In this document: piece by piece, positions 1-11,700 of the stretch
Numbering within the stretch: position 1 is the stretch's first letter
How the letters are laid out: each line of letters begins with the position of its first letter
Assembly (NCBI RefSeq): GCF_001039355.2
Contig: NW_019773551.1
Location: 63,991 to 86,632, forward strand
DNA from: Lingula anatina
Lineage: Eukaryota; Brachiopoda; Lingulata; Lingulida; Lingulidae
DNA length: 22,642 nucleotides
Direction of reading: 5' to 3'
Program-made: the position numbers and the translations under genes
The notes under the pieces: generated by a model
Databases searched by the model: none
The model's input: only the letters and a program-made list of their open reading frames with translations
Told to the model about the DNA's origin: nothing

Positions 1-455
1 CTATTGAAATTCGGAAGATAATAGGAATATTCCAGATCTCTTTTCTTAGTATTATGTTCTATTGAAATTAGGAAGATAATAGGAATATTCCAGATCTCTT
101 TTCTTAGTATCATGTTATGGAATTTCCTATTGAAATTCGGAAGATAATAGGAATATTCCAGATCTCTTTTCTTAGTATTGTGTTACGGAATTTTCTATTG
201 AAATTCGGAAGATAAAAGGAATATTCCAGATATCTTTTTCTTAGTATTATGTTATGGACTGTTTTTAATTGTGTAATAAAACGTGTCTATCGAAATTCTG
301 ATTAAGGAGCTTTTATACAATAACCAAAAACCAGTTAAACCCGGCTAAAAAGATAATAGAGATGTCTCAGATCTGTGTCTCAACTCTTTTCTGAGTATCA
401 TGTTATGGAATGTTCTATTGAAATTCGGAAGATAATAGGAATATTCCAGATTCGT
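1..455. repeat. Minisatellite, about 58-68 bp unit
   Basis: Copies starting 'ctattgaaattcggaag' occur at 1, 59, 127 and 195, spaced 58, 68 and 68 bp. They share a BglII-like agatct and 'cttagtat.atgtta'. A degenerate stretch follows, and one further copy at 415-455 changes after 'ccagatt'. The array runs off the left edge of the window. Confidence 0.85.
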
Positions 456-867
456 GACTCAACAATATATATTTTATAATATGTGTGTTTAAATACGAAT
501 GGCCTTTTTAGACGAGCGTAGACTGCATCCAGTTGCAATGTGATGTTACTGCGTTCGACGCCGTTGAGGCATTAAGTCTCACTGTGTTTGGTTCTCACTA
601 AGCGCATTGTGACTGCGCTGGTCATCGTGGTTGACTTCACCTGTCAGGCAACAAACTAAACTGCATTATATTCCAAAGTTACACGTCGAGCAGAACCACA
701 TCTATTCATGTCTACTGTTGCTGACAGTGTTTATAGTCGCTAAAATATAAGGAGACTTTACAACAAACGAGGTCTCGCTGATCCCAAGTCTATCTCGTTC
801 AGTAAATATTCTGCACACTGACAGCCGTGTTAAAGGATATCATTTCCCTTAGGTAAATACAATTTTT

Positions 868-1941
868 GTTTGAATTGTGAACGTTGTCCAGGCATGCCCC
901 GTTTTACTCGAATAATGCAAAAAGCTGGTCAGCAAACAAATACAACCAGTGCCATTCAAAGTGTCACCATTGTGGTGTATAGAAGCGTGTAATGATCTTC
1001 CACTTTAGTTGTTACGCGAAGTAGAAAGCACAGTACATTTTCGTTCTTCGTGTCAGTCTACTCTACAAAGGTCTCCGCATTCTTTATTCATATAAATATC
1101 AATTACCAACATTTTATTTATTATTATATTTTCTGTAATGAATTTTACTTCTACTTTGATTTTATTTTCTATTCCACTACAACTAAATTAAACTTATAGG
1201 TCATAGTAAAATGATTTAGATGACGAATGGCTAAGGTCACGGTAGTGATCAAAAGCTTTGTGAGGTACAGTACTTCGTTTGAAAAATAAATAAGATTCGT
1301 AAGAAATAATAAATTGTCCAATTCAAAATTCGCGTTTTGTAAAAATGCAAAATACCAAAATTCACTTTTTGTATGAATTCGTATTTCGAATTTTATATTC
1401 CTAAACATTTCAATTTTCATGTTTGAATTGTGAACGTTGTCCAGGCATGCCCCGTTTTACTCGAATAATGCAAAAAGCTGGTCAGCAAACAAATACAACC
1501 AGTGCCATTCAAAGTGTCACCATTGTGGTGTATAGAAGCGTGTAATGATCTTCCACTTTAGTTGCTACGCGAAGTAGAAAGCACAGTACATTTTCGTTCT
1601 TCGTGTCAGTCTACTCTACAAAGGTCTCCGCATTCTTTATTCATATAAATATCAATTACCAACATTCTATTTATTATTATATTTTCTGTAATGAATTTTA
1701 CTTCTACTTTGATTTTATTTTCTATTCTACTACAACTAAATTAAACTTATAGGTCATAGTAAAATGATTTAGATGACGAATGGCTAAGGTCACGGTAGTG
1801 ATCAAAAGCTTTGTGAGGTACAGTACTTCGTTTGAAAAATAAATAAGATTCGTAAGAAATAATAAATTGTCCAATTCAAAATTCACTTTTTGTATGAATT
1901 CGTATTTCGAATTTTATATTCCTAAACATTTCAATTTTCAT
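868..1941 (+). repeat. Tandem duplication, about 553 bp unit (two copies)
   Basis: 868-1420 is repeated at 1421-1941. The copies differ by a few substitutions (for example tagttgttacg against tagttgctacg) and by a 32-base deletion in copy 2, bounded by 'aaaattc' on both sides. No coding frame is conserved. The 456-867 region before it shows no recognisable feature. Confidence 0.9.
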
Positions 1942-2099
1942 AATTCATAAGATTTTACAATTCTAAAATGCGAAATATATACGATTTTTTATGAGAATTC
2001 ATAAGAGTGATTGTGCAGAGAAAGACACATGCATAGCGCAGAGCAGAATTTACAGCTCAAATTTTTGAACGATATATTCTAAGTCCAGGTATATGAAAT

Positions 2100-3002
2100 C
2101 AATTTATTGCATGGCTGGCACAGACCGCTTAGGTCTAATGGACGTGTATAGTATAACAAATACTATTCATATGTAGCCAGTACTAGCATATGAAATCAAT
2201 TAATTGCATGGCTGGCATGGCGCAGACCGCTTGGATGCACTGCGCATACGTACAATAATATTCATATATTACCGGTATGTAAAGTGCAGATATATAGGCG
2301 TCTATGATTTTTATATTAAAAAACTTTTCACAGTTCCAGTATATTCTAAAACTCCTTCTGTGTCTTAATGCAATGTTTCCCAAAATATTACAGAACTTTT
2401 CTTTGCGAACGTATCACAGGTCAGCTCAGAGACATCAGTAATAACAAAATCAATTTACTGCATGGCCGGCGCAGACCGCTTGGGTGCACTGCGCATACGT
2501 ACAATGATATTCATATATTACCGGTATGTAAAGTGCAGATATCTAGGCGTCTATGATTTTTATATTAAAAAAACTTTTCACAGTTCCAGTACATTTAAAA
2601 CTCTCTCTGTGTGTCTTATTGCAATGTTTCCCAACATATTCTAGAGCTTTTCTTTGTGGGTATAACACGGGTCAGCTCAGAGACATCAGTGATAGCAAAA
2701 TCAATTTACCGCATGGCTGGCGCAGACCGCATGGGTTCACTGCGCATACAATAATACTTTTGATATATTGCCGGTATGTGAGGTGCAGAAACCTAGGTGT
2801 CTATGATTTTTATATTAAAAAAAACTTTTCAAAGTTCCAGTATATTCTAAAACTCCCTCTGTGTCTTAATTATTGCAATGATTCCCAAAAATATTCTAGA
2901 ACTTTCCTTTGTAAGCATATCACGGGTCAGCTAGAAGACATCAGAAATGACAAAATCAATTTTCTGCATGGTTGGCCCAGACCGCTTAGATGCATTGTAT
3001 TT
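2100..3002 (+). repeat. Satellite, unit about 252 bp
   Basis: 'caatt.a.tgcatgg.tgg' phases occur at 2197, 2451, 2702 and 2957, so three full units of 254, 251 and 255 bp plus a partial end. A shortened copy lies at about 2100-2145. Units share 'gcagaccgct', 'ccggtatgt', 'ggcgtctatgatttttata' and 'cacaggtcagctcaga'. The open frames in it follow the repeat and are not genes. 1942-2099 and 3003-3355 are AT-rich without a recognisable feature. Confidence 0.88.
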
Positions 3003-3356
3003 TCAAGAGGTTTCTAGCTCATGCAAGCCTTAACGCATTCAGCTGTATATTCACAAACACGAGATGGGTGAGGGCGCACCAAACGCATTCTTCTGCGCAT
3101 TTCTAGAAAAAAAGGGTTTCAAATTGCCCTTTCAATAAAATAAATAATAAAAAACTTTTTCCAATAACTCCTGAAATTAAATATAGCTAAAATAACCATA
3201 CAAACCCCTCCTTTACGTTTCTTTGCTCGCTATACAATTATTTAACAAAAAACCTTCTAGGTTTTATTGAATCATCATTAGAATTTGCTCGTCCCTCGTT
3301 TACACTAAAATGATTGTCATTTAAATTCGCTTGCAAAGCCTTCTTTCTGCTTCAGG

Positions 3357-3447
3357 GGTCACTAAGAAATTACATTGAAAGTACACTCCTCCTCAAAAGG
3401 TTCAAGGTTCACTAAAAAAATTACATTAAAAGTATATACCTCCTCCG
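3357..3447 (+). repeat. Short diverged direct repeat
   Basis: 'ggtcactaagaaattacatt' at about 3357 is repeated in altered form at about 3406, both ending in 'cctcctc'. The surrounding 3003-3858 stretch holds nothing else I can name. Confidence 0.5.
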
Positions 3448-3858
3448 AAAATGCAGGTTGAAAACCTCGTCTCTTACTACTATCAACACTTTGCTTTTGA
3501 ACTAAAATATTCTATATAAAATGTCAATCTGTATACGCATACTTCAAGTACACGATGACATCTCACCTCATTCATTTCAGCGATTTTTCCCTTAGTTTAC
3601 TACTGGTAACCCATTGCTATTGTTTCATTTTAATGAACAATATTTTTAAATTAAGCTTTAATCTCCTGATGTTCTATTGAATCAAATTAAATGATTGACG
3701 ATCCGGAAAACATTCCTGTGTTAATAACTAGTTTGTTTGAAGTCCAAGCAGTTTCTTAAGCTTCTGAACGATTTCGTTGAGACTAAATCTGTATTAGCAG
3801 AAAGGTAAAAAGAAGACGCAGTCTGCCCTGATGAAATTAAACTGAATGACTCCTAACC

Positions 3859-4082
3859 CAGTGGCGGATTTAGAGGGGGGCAGGGGGTCCTTCGATTTCT
3901 GGCCCCCCTCTTGAAATTATAATTTTGACTAGTTGTAAACAATACCAAATGGCACCGTTCGCCCTCTTAAATACCAGAAATTTTCGGGGCTCTGCAACAG
4001 GCCCCTAACCCCGTGTCGGGGGTGGCTTTGCATCCGCGGACACACACACACACACCTTCAAAGAATCCTGAATCTGCCTCTG
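3859..4082. mobile_element. MITE-like element with 15 bp imperfect terminal inverted repeats
   Basis: The left end CAGTGGCGGATTTAG and the inverted right end CAGAGGCAGATTCAG agree at 12 of 15 positions. The interior has G runs, C runs and a CA microsatellite. There is no coding frame and no clear target-site duplication. The left end resembles the element at 21542-21696. Confidence 0.45.
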
Positions 4083-4348
4083 CTGACCTTGCCTTATAGT
4101 TGATGGGCAAGCACTGGCAATTTCACTGGGAAGGCCTGACAATGCAGTGACCTTTGGTAGTTTGGCTGACACATAGGTAAGAGCAGTTCTGAGGGCAGGT
4201 TCTAAATATCAGCAGATTGACTTGTGTTTGACAGATACAGGGAAGAAACAATGAAAGGTGCTACTCAGACACGAAGCACAAAGTCAGTGCTACACATCAG
4301 ACAAGACATCTGATTCATCACATTCCCTGACCCTGAGGACATACACTG

Positions 4349-4561
4349 TAGGTGTAGACACTTCATGTGTCATGTTTGCTTGCCTAGTTACAGAGATACA
4401 GAAGTAAAATGGTTTTTCAGTGATGGCGATCCTTATTTGCATATTTAGGAAAATTTTGTAAATCTAGTTCTAGCAGAAACAGCTAAATAATGTTCTTCGA
4501 CCCTGCAAATATAGGTAAAGACACTTCATTTGTCATATTCGCCTGTCTAGTTACAGAAATA
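4349..4561 (+). repeat. Diverged direct repeat, about 50 bp, 163 bp apart
   Basis: 4349-4398 and 4512-4561 share 'tagg...agacacttcat.tgt', 'gcctg.ctagttacag' and a final 'gata/aata'. It may be a remnant of an older duplication. No other feature was seen in 4083-5160. Confidence 0.5.
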
Positions 4562-5330
4562 TTGCAGAAAATTGGAAATCTGGCGGCCATTTTTTTTTTG
4601 CAAATTAGACAGTTAAAAACGCAAAATTTCGCTTGGGAATCGGGTTAATCGGATTTAGCATGCCAAAATTTTGCTAATTAACCTGGATTCCAACTTATAC
4701 CCCAAAATGCCCCTTGCTTCTTATGCAGAGCCTTTTTTCAAAAATCCCACTTGACTTACCCTGAGTGTCACAGCAACGTAAAAGTTAGCTTGATAAATAT
4801 TAAATATACCTGGGAGTCACTTTTACTAAGCTCTGACGAACAGCGGTCATGTTAGACTTCCGTCAATCAAATAGAACTGCTCCGCAGTGAATCTGCAGTT
4901 GAATGTCATCAGACCAAAATGAAACGTAAAACAGATTTAATTTTGCTTTATTTTATTTCATTTACTGTAATAAAGATATCTAAAGTGAAAAATAAATAAT
5001 ATGATTCTAAAAGAAAAAAGGTATATCCAATGTTTTTGTATTTTTTGCTTGTCAAAGAACATTTTCTCCTGAAGATACACGTGCTTGCCGTGTGCAAAGT
5101 TTGACAGCTATACACTGTATGCCCGATACCACTATAAGGGCTGTGCAATGGCTAGACCAAAATGAGTTTTTTAAAGCAGAATGTTGCTTGTATTGTGGCA
5201 CTGACCTTCGACTGCAAGATATTTTCAATTCAAACTTCTAACTCCGCGTCAGGCATTTTGTTTCTTGTCTCGTCTGCACGAGATAACGTCAGCGCAAGGC
5301 GGGGAAGGCAGCTCCAGGCGGCCAAACCTG

Positions 5331-5405
5331 TGACGTACGAGACTTATGACTTCCAAATATGGATCCAGGCGGATACAGCTGTGACGTGTGACTTCCAAAT
5401 ATGGA
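5331..5405 (+). promoter_or_regulatory. Paired CArG boxes with TGACGT motifs
   Basis: CCAAATATGG occurs at 5353-5362 and again at 5395-5404. It fits the SRF/MADS consensus CC(A/T)6GG exactly, and the two are 42 bp apart. TGACGT (CRE half-site) occurs at 5331 and 5382, and an inverted copy near 5285. The repeated block 'tgacttccaaatatgga' explains part of the pattern. A 106-codon frame spans the segment but looks like no protein I know. Regulatory function is inference from motifs only. Confidence 0.35.
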
Positions 5406-5981
5406 AGCGCCTCAGGCAAAATTTTGAAGAAGCTTGTCGCTGTTCGCTAGAGTCTGGTATTGCTGATATGGATTATATATGAAATCAAGATCGAGCTGGC
5501 AATACCGGAATCTAGAACCTAGGGTAACTTGACTACAACGCTTGGTTCAAATGTAACTTTAAGCATTATCTAATACCATTTTGTGCATTGTCATCGTTAT
5601 TCACATTGGGATTTTCAATCAGTGTGTGAGTTGCAACTCTCATGGGCCTGAAGATATGTTCTTATTGCCGGTTTTACTTGTAGTGCATTATTAACATTTA
5701 GCGTTGATCTGAGCGTTAAGGATTATAGAATATTTCACAAATATTGATAAAATAACCTCGGGCAACTTTATTTTCTGTTTTTTGTCTGTGCATTCGATAG
5801 CTCTGCCGATTTGGTTTTATTTTACCATTTGGGCCTTTTCTACTCAAAGGTACAAAATAGGAGATGCAAAAAAAATGAATAATAAAATAAATAAATAAAA
5901 AACAATAACAGTGTCAACCTTTCCATTGGGTGAAGAAAACAACAAAAATTAAGACGGTTATCACAAACGAAGAAGTCAGCA

Positions 5982-5987
5982 TTTATT
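5982..5987 (-). terminator. Polyadenylation signal AATAAA of the VioB-like gene
   Basis: The plus strand reads TTTATT here, which is AATAAA on the coding strand, about 117 bases past the TAG stop. It is a normal distance for a short 3' UTR. No cleavage site can be proven. Confidence 0.55.
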
Positions 5988-6103
5988 CAAAAATTTGGAA
6001 AGTACATTTTGGATGTTCGATTTCCAGGTTTTTTACTTTTTTATTGTAGTTAACCTGCCATAAGACTGCAATTGGTTGTCACGCATCATACTATATATGC
6101 AAG

Positions 6104-8796
6104 CTAAATGTTTTTATAGTCGGTGAAATGAAATGAAGGCCCAACATTTGGGCCTACATTGGGATCCCCGTTTTCGTATAATGGAGTCCGTGCAAGTACC
6201 TGTCCCTGTAAAAGCAGGGCATGCATTAAACCTATGCAATCAAGTATTTTTTTAGGTATACCACTTAGGCCTTGCTGTATACAATGTATAAGTCTGGTAT
6301 ACATTCTGCTAAAAATGTTACTTAAAGTAAATGCTCTTGGTCGAACCCTATGCCCCTCTGTGTATGGCTGAGTTGCAAGTGACCAAACCCCTTTTGGGTC
6401 AAAAGGTATTGACTGTCCATTATATTCATAGTGAGTGGCGCAATTTACCGATTCTTCCTTTTCTGACTGGTATAGATTAGAAGTACACAATTTAGTGGTA
6501 CTTCGATGTTGTGTTACCGGTGGGATTTCACTACAAGGTCCTGTTACACGTATCTCTCTCCCTTTGATAATTTGGGAAAATTTGAAATAATGAGACAGAT
6601 CTTTTTCTGCTGTCAAAGGCATGCACACATTGCTTCCTTCTCCTTGTTCTGTAATCATATCTATAGCCTTGATGGCTGTCGTTATGTTATAGATAGGAAA
6701 TGGCTTTAAAGTTGTCGCCCTTCCATACCACATTGTTTCGTCTATTTGTTCAGACGGATTCCCCAAAAATATATCACCTTGTTTGGCAAGATTAATTAAA
6801 AGAAATTTTATTCTGTTATAAAAGGTCGGTATGCTGTTAGAATTGTTTCTGGCAAAACAGGAACGATCAACCTTAAATTGATCTCTGGTGCAACTGTCAG
6901 CCGGAAGACTGTATCGTAATGCAGATTCAAATGGAAATATCGATTGTTTTTCATTACACTCAGTGGATAGAATCCTTTCTGGTTTTTCTATTTCCAAAAA
7001 AACCGATTCAATGTATTCTTTTGAAACGCTGCGTAAAGAAATGAGCAAGTCTGGTCTTACACCACCGGGAAGCCTTGTGGGATACGTAGGAAGAGAATTT
7101 TGGTTTGCCAGTACAGGGTTACCGCCCACAGCATTCAATATATTAGCTACCATTGTCATGTGTAGCATTTCTTGTACCAGAACTGATCGTATGGTTTCCG
7201 CAATGTAAATGTTTGTTCCCTCTTTGATAGATATAAGTGCAGTCAAATAAGGAGGGATTGTGGTAAATTCTAGTAAAAGCGCCTGCTGGAGAAGTCGGCG
7301 GAGTTCTTCAATGGTATCAATAGAACCTAAAACTGGTTTTTCCAACCATTTGTTAAGCATCTCTACTTTACGCGGAGACAGATCTCGTGTCACTGGCATG
7401 TAATGAGGGTAATCAAACGGTAGATTGAGTGTCCACCTAATCTTTTCTTTGTTGTGTATAACACTTTCATAATCTGTTAAATGCACAAAACTATTCATAG
7501 CGGGGTAGAACTTACTGTATTGTTCGAAAATGGGAAGCACGTGTTGATACCAAGTCGGAACCTGGGGGATGACGTATTCTTTGAATATTTTTACAGCCAA
7601 AAACGACGTGGCAAAATGTGAATGTCTTTGTGTGTCTGTGAACTTAATAAACAAAAGGAAAAGTTGGGCATCTTGAAGTTCTATTCTACGGTGATATCTA
7701 CCATTGACGACTGGGTCTTTGGTGTTGATTTTGATATGTGCTTTACCATTCGTGTCTGTTTTTACTGGTTGGTAAAACTTGAGTGCAGACTTTGGGTAAC
7801 TAAAGCCACCGCTGCAAGGACCACAAATGTGATAGGAACAGGTACTTCTATTCCCAAAGTGTAAACTAATCTCTATACCCTCTACTGGATGACCAAACTG
7901 ACTTGCAAACACGTCAAACTGCCAAGATTCATCAGGACTTTTCATGTAGGAATTGTTATACATCGCGCCCACATTGATACCATTCGTCAGCTCCATGAGA
8001 ACTATTGTGCATATAGGTTTTCCTTTTACATAATTTAATTTGAACATAGATAAAGGGGTATGTTCTATGTTTTGCTTGAATGTATTTGACACGTTCAACG
8101 ATAGCACACCTGCAATATTATGGTATAGTCCGGGTTCCCCATACTTAACCTCGACTGTGTCTGGTAAGTCCGAAATATCACAATTAGACCCAATCCTATT
8201 GTCTGGTTTTGCTGAAATTCCTACATATATCCTACCGATGTCGGATTCATTATAAAAGCCTTCTTCTGTTATCCGAAGGCTATTTCCTATATCTAAAGTT
8301 AGCAGTTGGCGGTTTTTGTCAAAGGCAAACGGAATATGACAAAAAGGGAGTCCAACACATTCTTCGTCTTTAGCCCTCATCATTCTGGTAAATCTAGTGA
8401 ATGGTACAGAATCTTTCGGATGGTGCTGACCTATCGTCCCAACCAAACGTCCTGACAAAAACTGCTCACTGTCACTTTGAGTATCATACATATCAAGATT
8501 GAACTTAATTGACAATGAGTGGGTCATATTATTACTAATCTCTTGTATAAAACGGGAATTATATGGGGCAGTGAACCACTCAACATCTGTTAAAACTGAT
8601 TTCACTTGCACTGCAAGAGACCTTGCAAACATAACTGACGTTTCTGGGCACTTCAACCATCCTTGCTGTGTTGGCGTTGGCACCAATTTTCCTCGGAAAA
8701 CATTAGGTAACATCAAAGTCATACCATATATGGATGGGAAAGTATCACACATTGTATATATATCTACCATTTTAGCCGGCGCAGCTGCATTCCAAT
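6104..8796 (-). CDS. Exon 4: bulk of the N-terminal domain and the ferritin-like domain
   Basis: 2693 bp, uninterrupted, acceptor cttctttttgtag, ending in TAG. The protein positions given here are for the full 1014-residue model. HYMPVTRDLSPRK (582-594) precedes the ferritin-like domain. Helix 1 carries LLLEFTTIPPYL (Glu627). Helix 2 carries VLVQEMLHMT with the ExxH pair Glu660/His663 and runs into NILNAVGGNP. SLPTYPTRLPG follows. The last helix region has ITEQGEG (834 and 837) and DLSHYFKF (His853). These are the expected metal-ligand positions. Where many relatives have a 'GEFY' glutamate before them, this protein has IPTFY. The C-terminus has a small PNVGPNVGP repeat before SFHF. The open frame continues upstream of 8796 for 13 codons, but that part is intron. 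Confidence 0.93.
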
Positions 8797-11700
8797 CTAC
8801 AAAAAGAAGATATGCTTCTTGCAAAACTGATTTGCTTCAAACTTACAGTGCCTTTATTCCTTAAACCTCATATGTGTTTGCATTACATCAGCCAAAGTTA
8901 AAAGAAGGTAAGCATTATACTTTTGAATTTGCGATACAGTTTTTAACACTGTACATATTCTGATAAAAAATCGGAATTTTTACATACTTTGCTAAATATT
9001 TCAAATTTCAGATTTTACATGATTCAATAGAATGATATCAATATAAACATGTTATTCACATTGGCAATGTTTAAAGAGGACAAAGATATCAATTACATTT
9101 TTTTAATTCAGTTTTCACCTGCATTTTCCTACCTTCAAATATTTGACCAATAACAGAATCACCTTCCTTGACACACGTTCTATCCGAATAACATACACTG
9201 GTAACAAATGTATCATAAAACATGAAGTTTCCAGAACCCTGAAAACAACAAATTCTACATTTCTGAATCACCATATTTGCCTTTATTTCAGCATGAAACT
9301 AGAAGAGCACTCAGAGAGCGCAGACCTCCGCCAAGGCAGCAAAGTCTCCATCCAATGCCGTTTCACCTTTCGATAATTTTGATTATTGTTTGATTATTGA
9401 TCCGGATCACCACCAAAAACTAATCATCTCTTCCTTGGCCTACTTCTGACTCTGACAGTTCCTAAAATTTTTTATCAAAATCGATCCATAACTTTTTGAG
9501 TTATGTTGATGACAGACAAACAAACAAACAGAGAAACAGGGGTGAAAACATTATCTCCTTGGCGGAGGTAACAACAGTTTCATCGTTAAGATGATAATTG
9601 TTTTTTGCATGGGTTAATTAATGATTTGGACAGGTGTACGTAGTCGTATATAGTGTCATATTGAAATATTGTGTTTAAGATACCCTTTGTTACATGGCAA
9701 ATACGCAAATTAAGACAATATATCTAGTTGATGTTTGCAGGCTGCTCCGTATAGTGTATGTTTTCTCGTTGTCGAGATTGTTTGGTCTGTCTAATTTGCT
9801 GATGTATGGAAATGCCATCCTCGGACAAAATTAGTTGGCAAGCTGTATTAAACAATTCTTGCGTTCTATATAACGAGCGGCACCTTTCAATCTGCGTTAA
9901 AGGGGCATACAAACCAAAACCAAGGGAAGGTGCTACCATAGTTGTTGAGATGATATAAGAGTAGAGTCTAAAATTGTTTATTTTAAATAATCATTACCAT
10001 TAGATGTATATATTATTCGTCAAAACGCGATTTTAACTTCGTTTTTTGTCTGTTCTTCGCGTTCAGTTTTACGCTCTGCTTTCTTCTAAAACGGTTTGAG
10101 CGCACAATTCTTTCACTGCGCGCGCATCTTATACTACTAATACTATCAGGACTTTCTAATCAGCCCGGAAGCAACTGGCCCATATGACCATTATTTTCCC
10201 TATTATTAGACGTGTCCTCGTTTTCAAAATGTACCTACCGCTCTAAGAAAATTATGGCGTTAGAAGACGGCATGGAGAGGGGTAAGAATAACACTTGTTT
10301 ATACGTTGACTTTTAGAGTTTTACGTTAATAAACTGTGCAGAACGATGCAGAATATGTTTTACTTAAATTTTATACACCTAAGGAATATTCATGTATCTG
10401 ACTTCAGCGAGTATTATCTGACTTCACTAGGTTGTATCAAAATGGCGTCACATAAATCTCCGACGTAAACACGCTTTTTGGAATAAAGACAAATGCAGCT
10501 TAAGGGATTATTTTTCTTTTAGATAGGTTGAGATTCATTTTCGAACATGTAAAATTTTTGGGATGGCACCAAACCTGTAACTTGTAAATTTTCAATATTC
10601 CCAACAAGGTGTACATTTAGTGTGACGATCAGTGTCGAGTGACGCACTGATAACAATATTGGTCTCATATCTTGAATTTATGTCAGAATTAAATAGGGCC
10701 TACATAACACTTGTTTTCTCGTGTTATTTCTGTGATTTGATTAAATTCGATGAAAGGCTTTGTAAATTGACCATGTGCTTGGTCCTGCACATGTTTGACG
10801 TACATGTACGTACCGGTGTAACGTGACAGAGAGTCCACCATAACAGAGAGTCCGCTTCCTATTCATTTGTACATTTGTACTCGCCCTAGATTTTGACCCA
10901 CTTAGGTCAGACTAACCCTAACCATTATAACTATAGGGAGGGCCCTCAGTTTCGTAACACCGGGATATGTATGCGCTCTCGTATGTGTGCAGGGGGATGG
11001 GGGGGGGGGTCTGTATTAACCTAAATACAGGGGCATGGATTAGATTTATTAACCATTTTTATACTCTCGTTGATTGAAATGACTTCATTGTCATACATTA
11101 CTATTATTACATTTATTTCAGTTCTTGTGTGCATGTGTGTGTAAATTTCCCCTGTGTGTTATTTTCAATCTTTAGACAAGTAGAATATATTCATAGTTGG
11201 AATATTATATGTTATTATTATTATTTTTAAAATTTTTACTAGGCTTAAATGAAGACCACATGAATGGAACCAGGATATGAATCTATTTGCCATGCCTTTA
11301 TCTACAACCCTCATGACAGTAGCCCCCATCAATTCCAAATGCTTTGCAACATAGAGCACCACGACACAACCTCTGGCATGCAATTAATTAAAGATATTCT
11401 TGACCTATGCTGATGCTTATACTTATTGTTATTGTATCAATACAAGGTAGTTTAACCACTCAAAATGGTTTCAGTAGGTATGTACAGTTTAAAATACGTA
11501 TATATATAATAATAAACAACCGTATAAAGAAATGAATTTAAGGCACTTGGACAAAAATATACTGTGTCACTTCAGATGCAACAAAGATGGACTAGAATGT
11601 GACTAATAAGCAAGTTTTTGGAAGTTTTGATAATATATTTGTTAAATTGAAGAGTTACCTTTCTATTAAAAGAAATATCTTATGAACTGCAATGTGAATA

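Noticed and set aside
2368-3017. Open frames of 60-154 codons
   Set aside because: They lie in the 252 bp satellite and repeat with it; no protein-like conservation.
5162-5482. 106-codon plus-strand frame
   Set aside because: No recognisable domain; the sequence contains a short duplicated block and motif cluster. Kept only as a possible regulatory region.
8770-8824. Start of the large frame at TTG 8824 or ATG 8770
   Set aside because: TTG is not a usual animal start. A splice acceptor and a phase-matched upstream exon with family motifs explain the region better.
6159-8864. Plus-strand frames within exon 4
   Set aside because: Antisense shadows of the long coding exon.
9089-9274. 61-codon frame read as a separate small protein or von Willebrand C-like domain
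   Set aside because: Its middle is exon 3 with consensus splice sites. The two cysteines alone do not make a VWC domain.
9724-9939. 71-codon minus-strand frame in intron 2
   Set aside because: Good ATG context, but no known homology and no donor that fits the phase of exon 3. Mentioned only with the promoter-like block.
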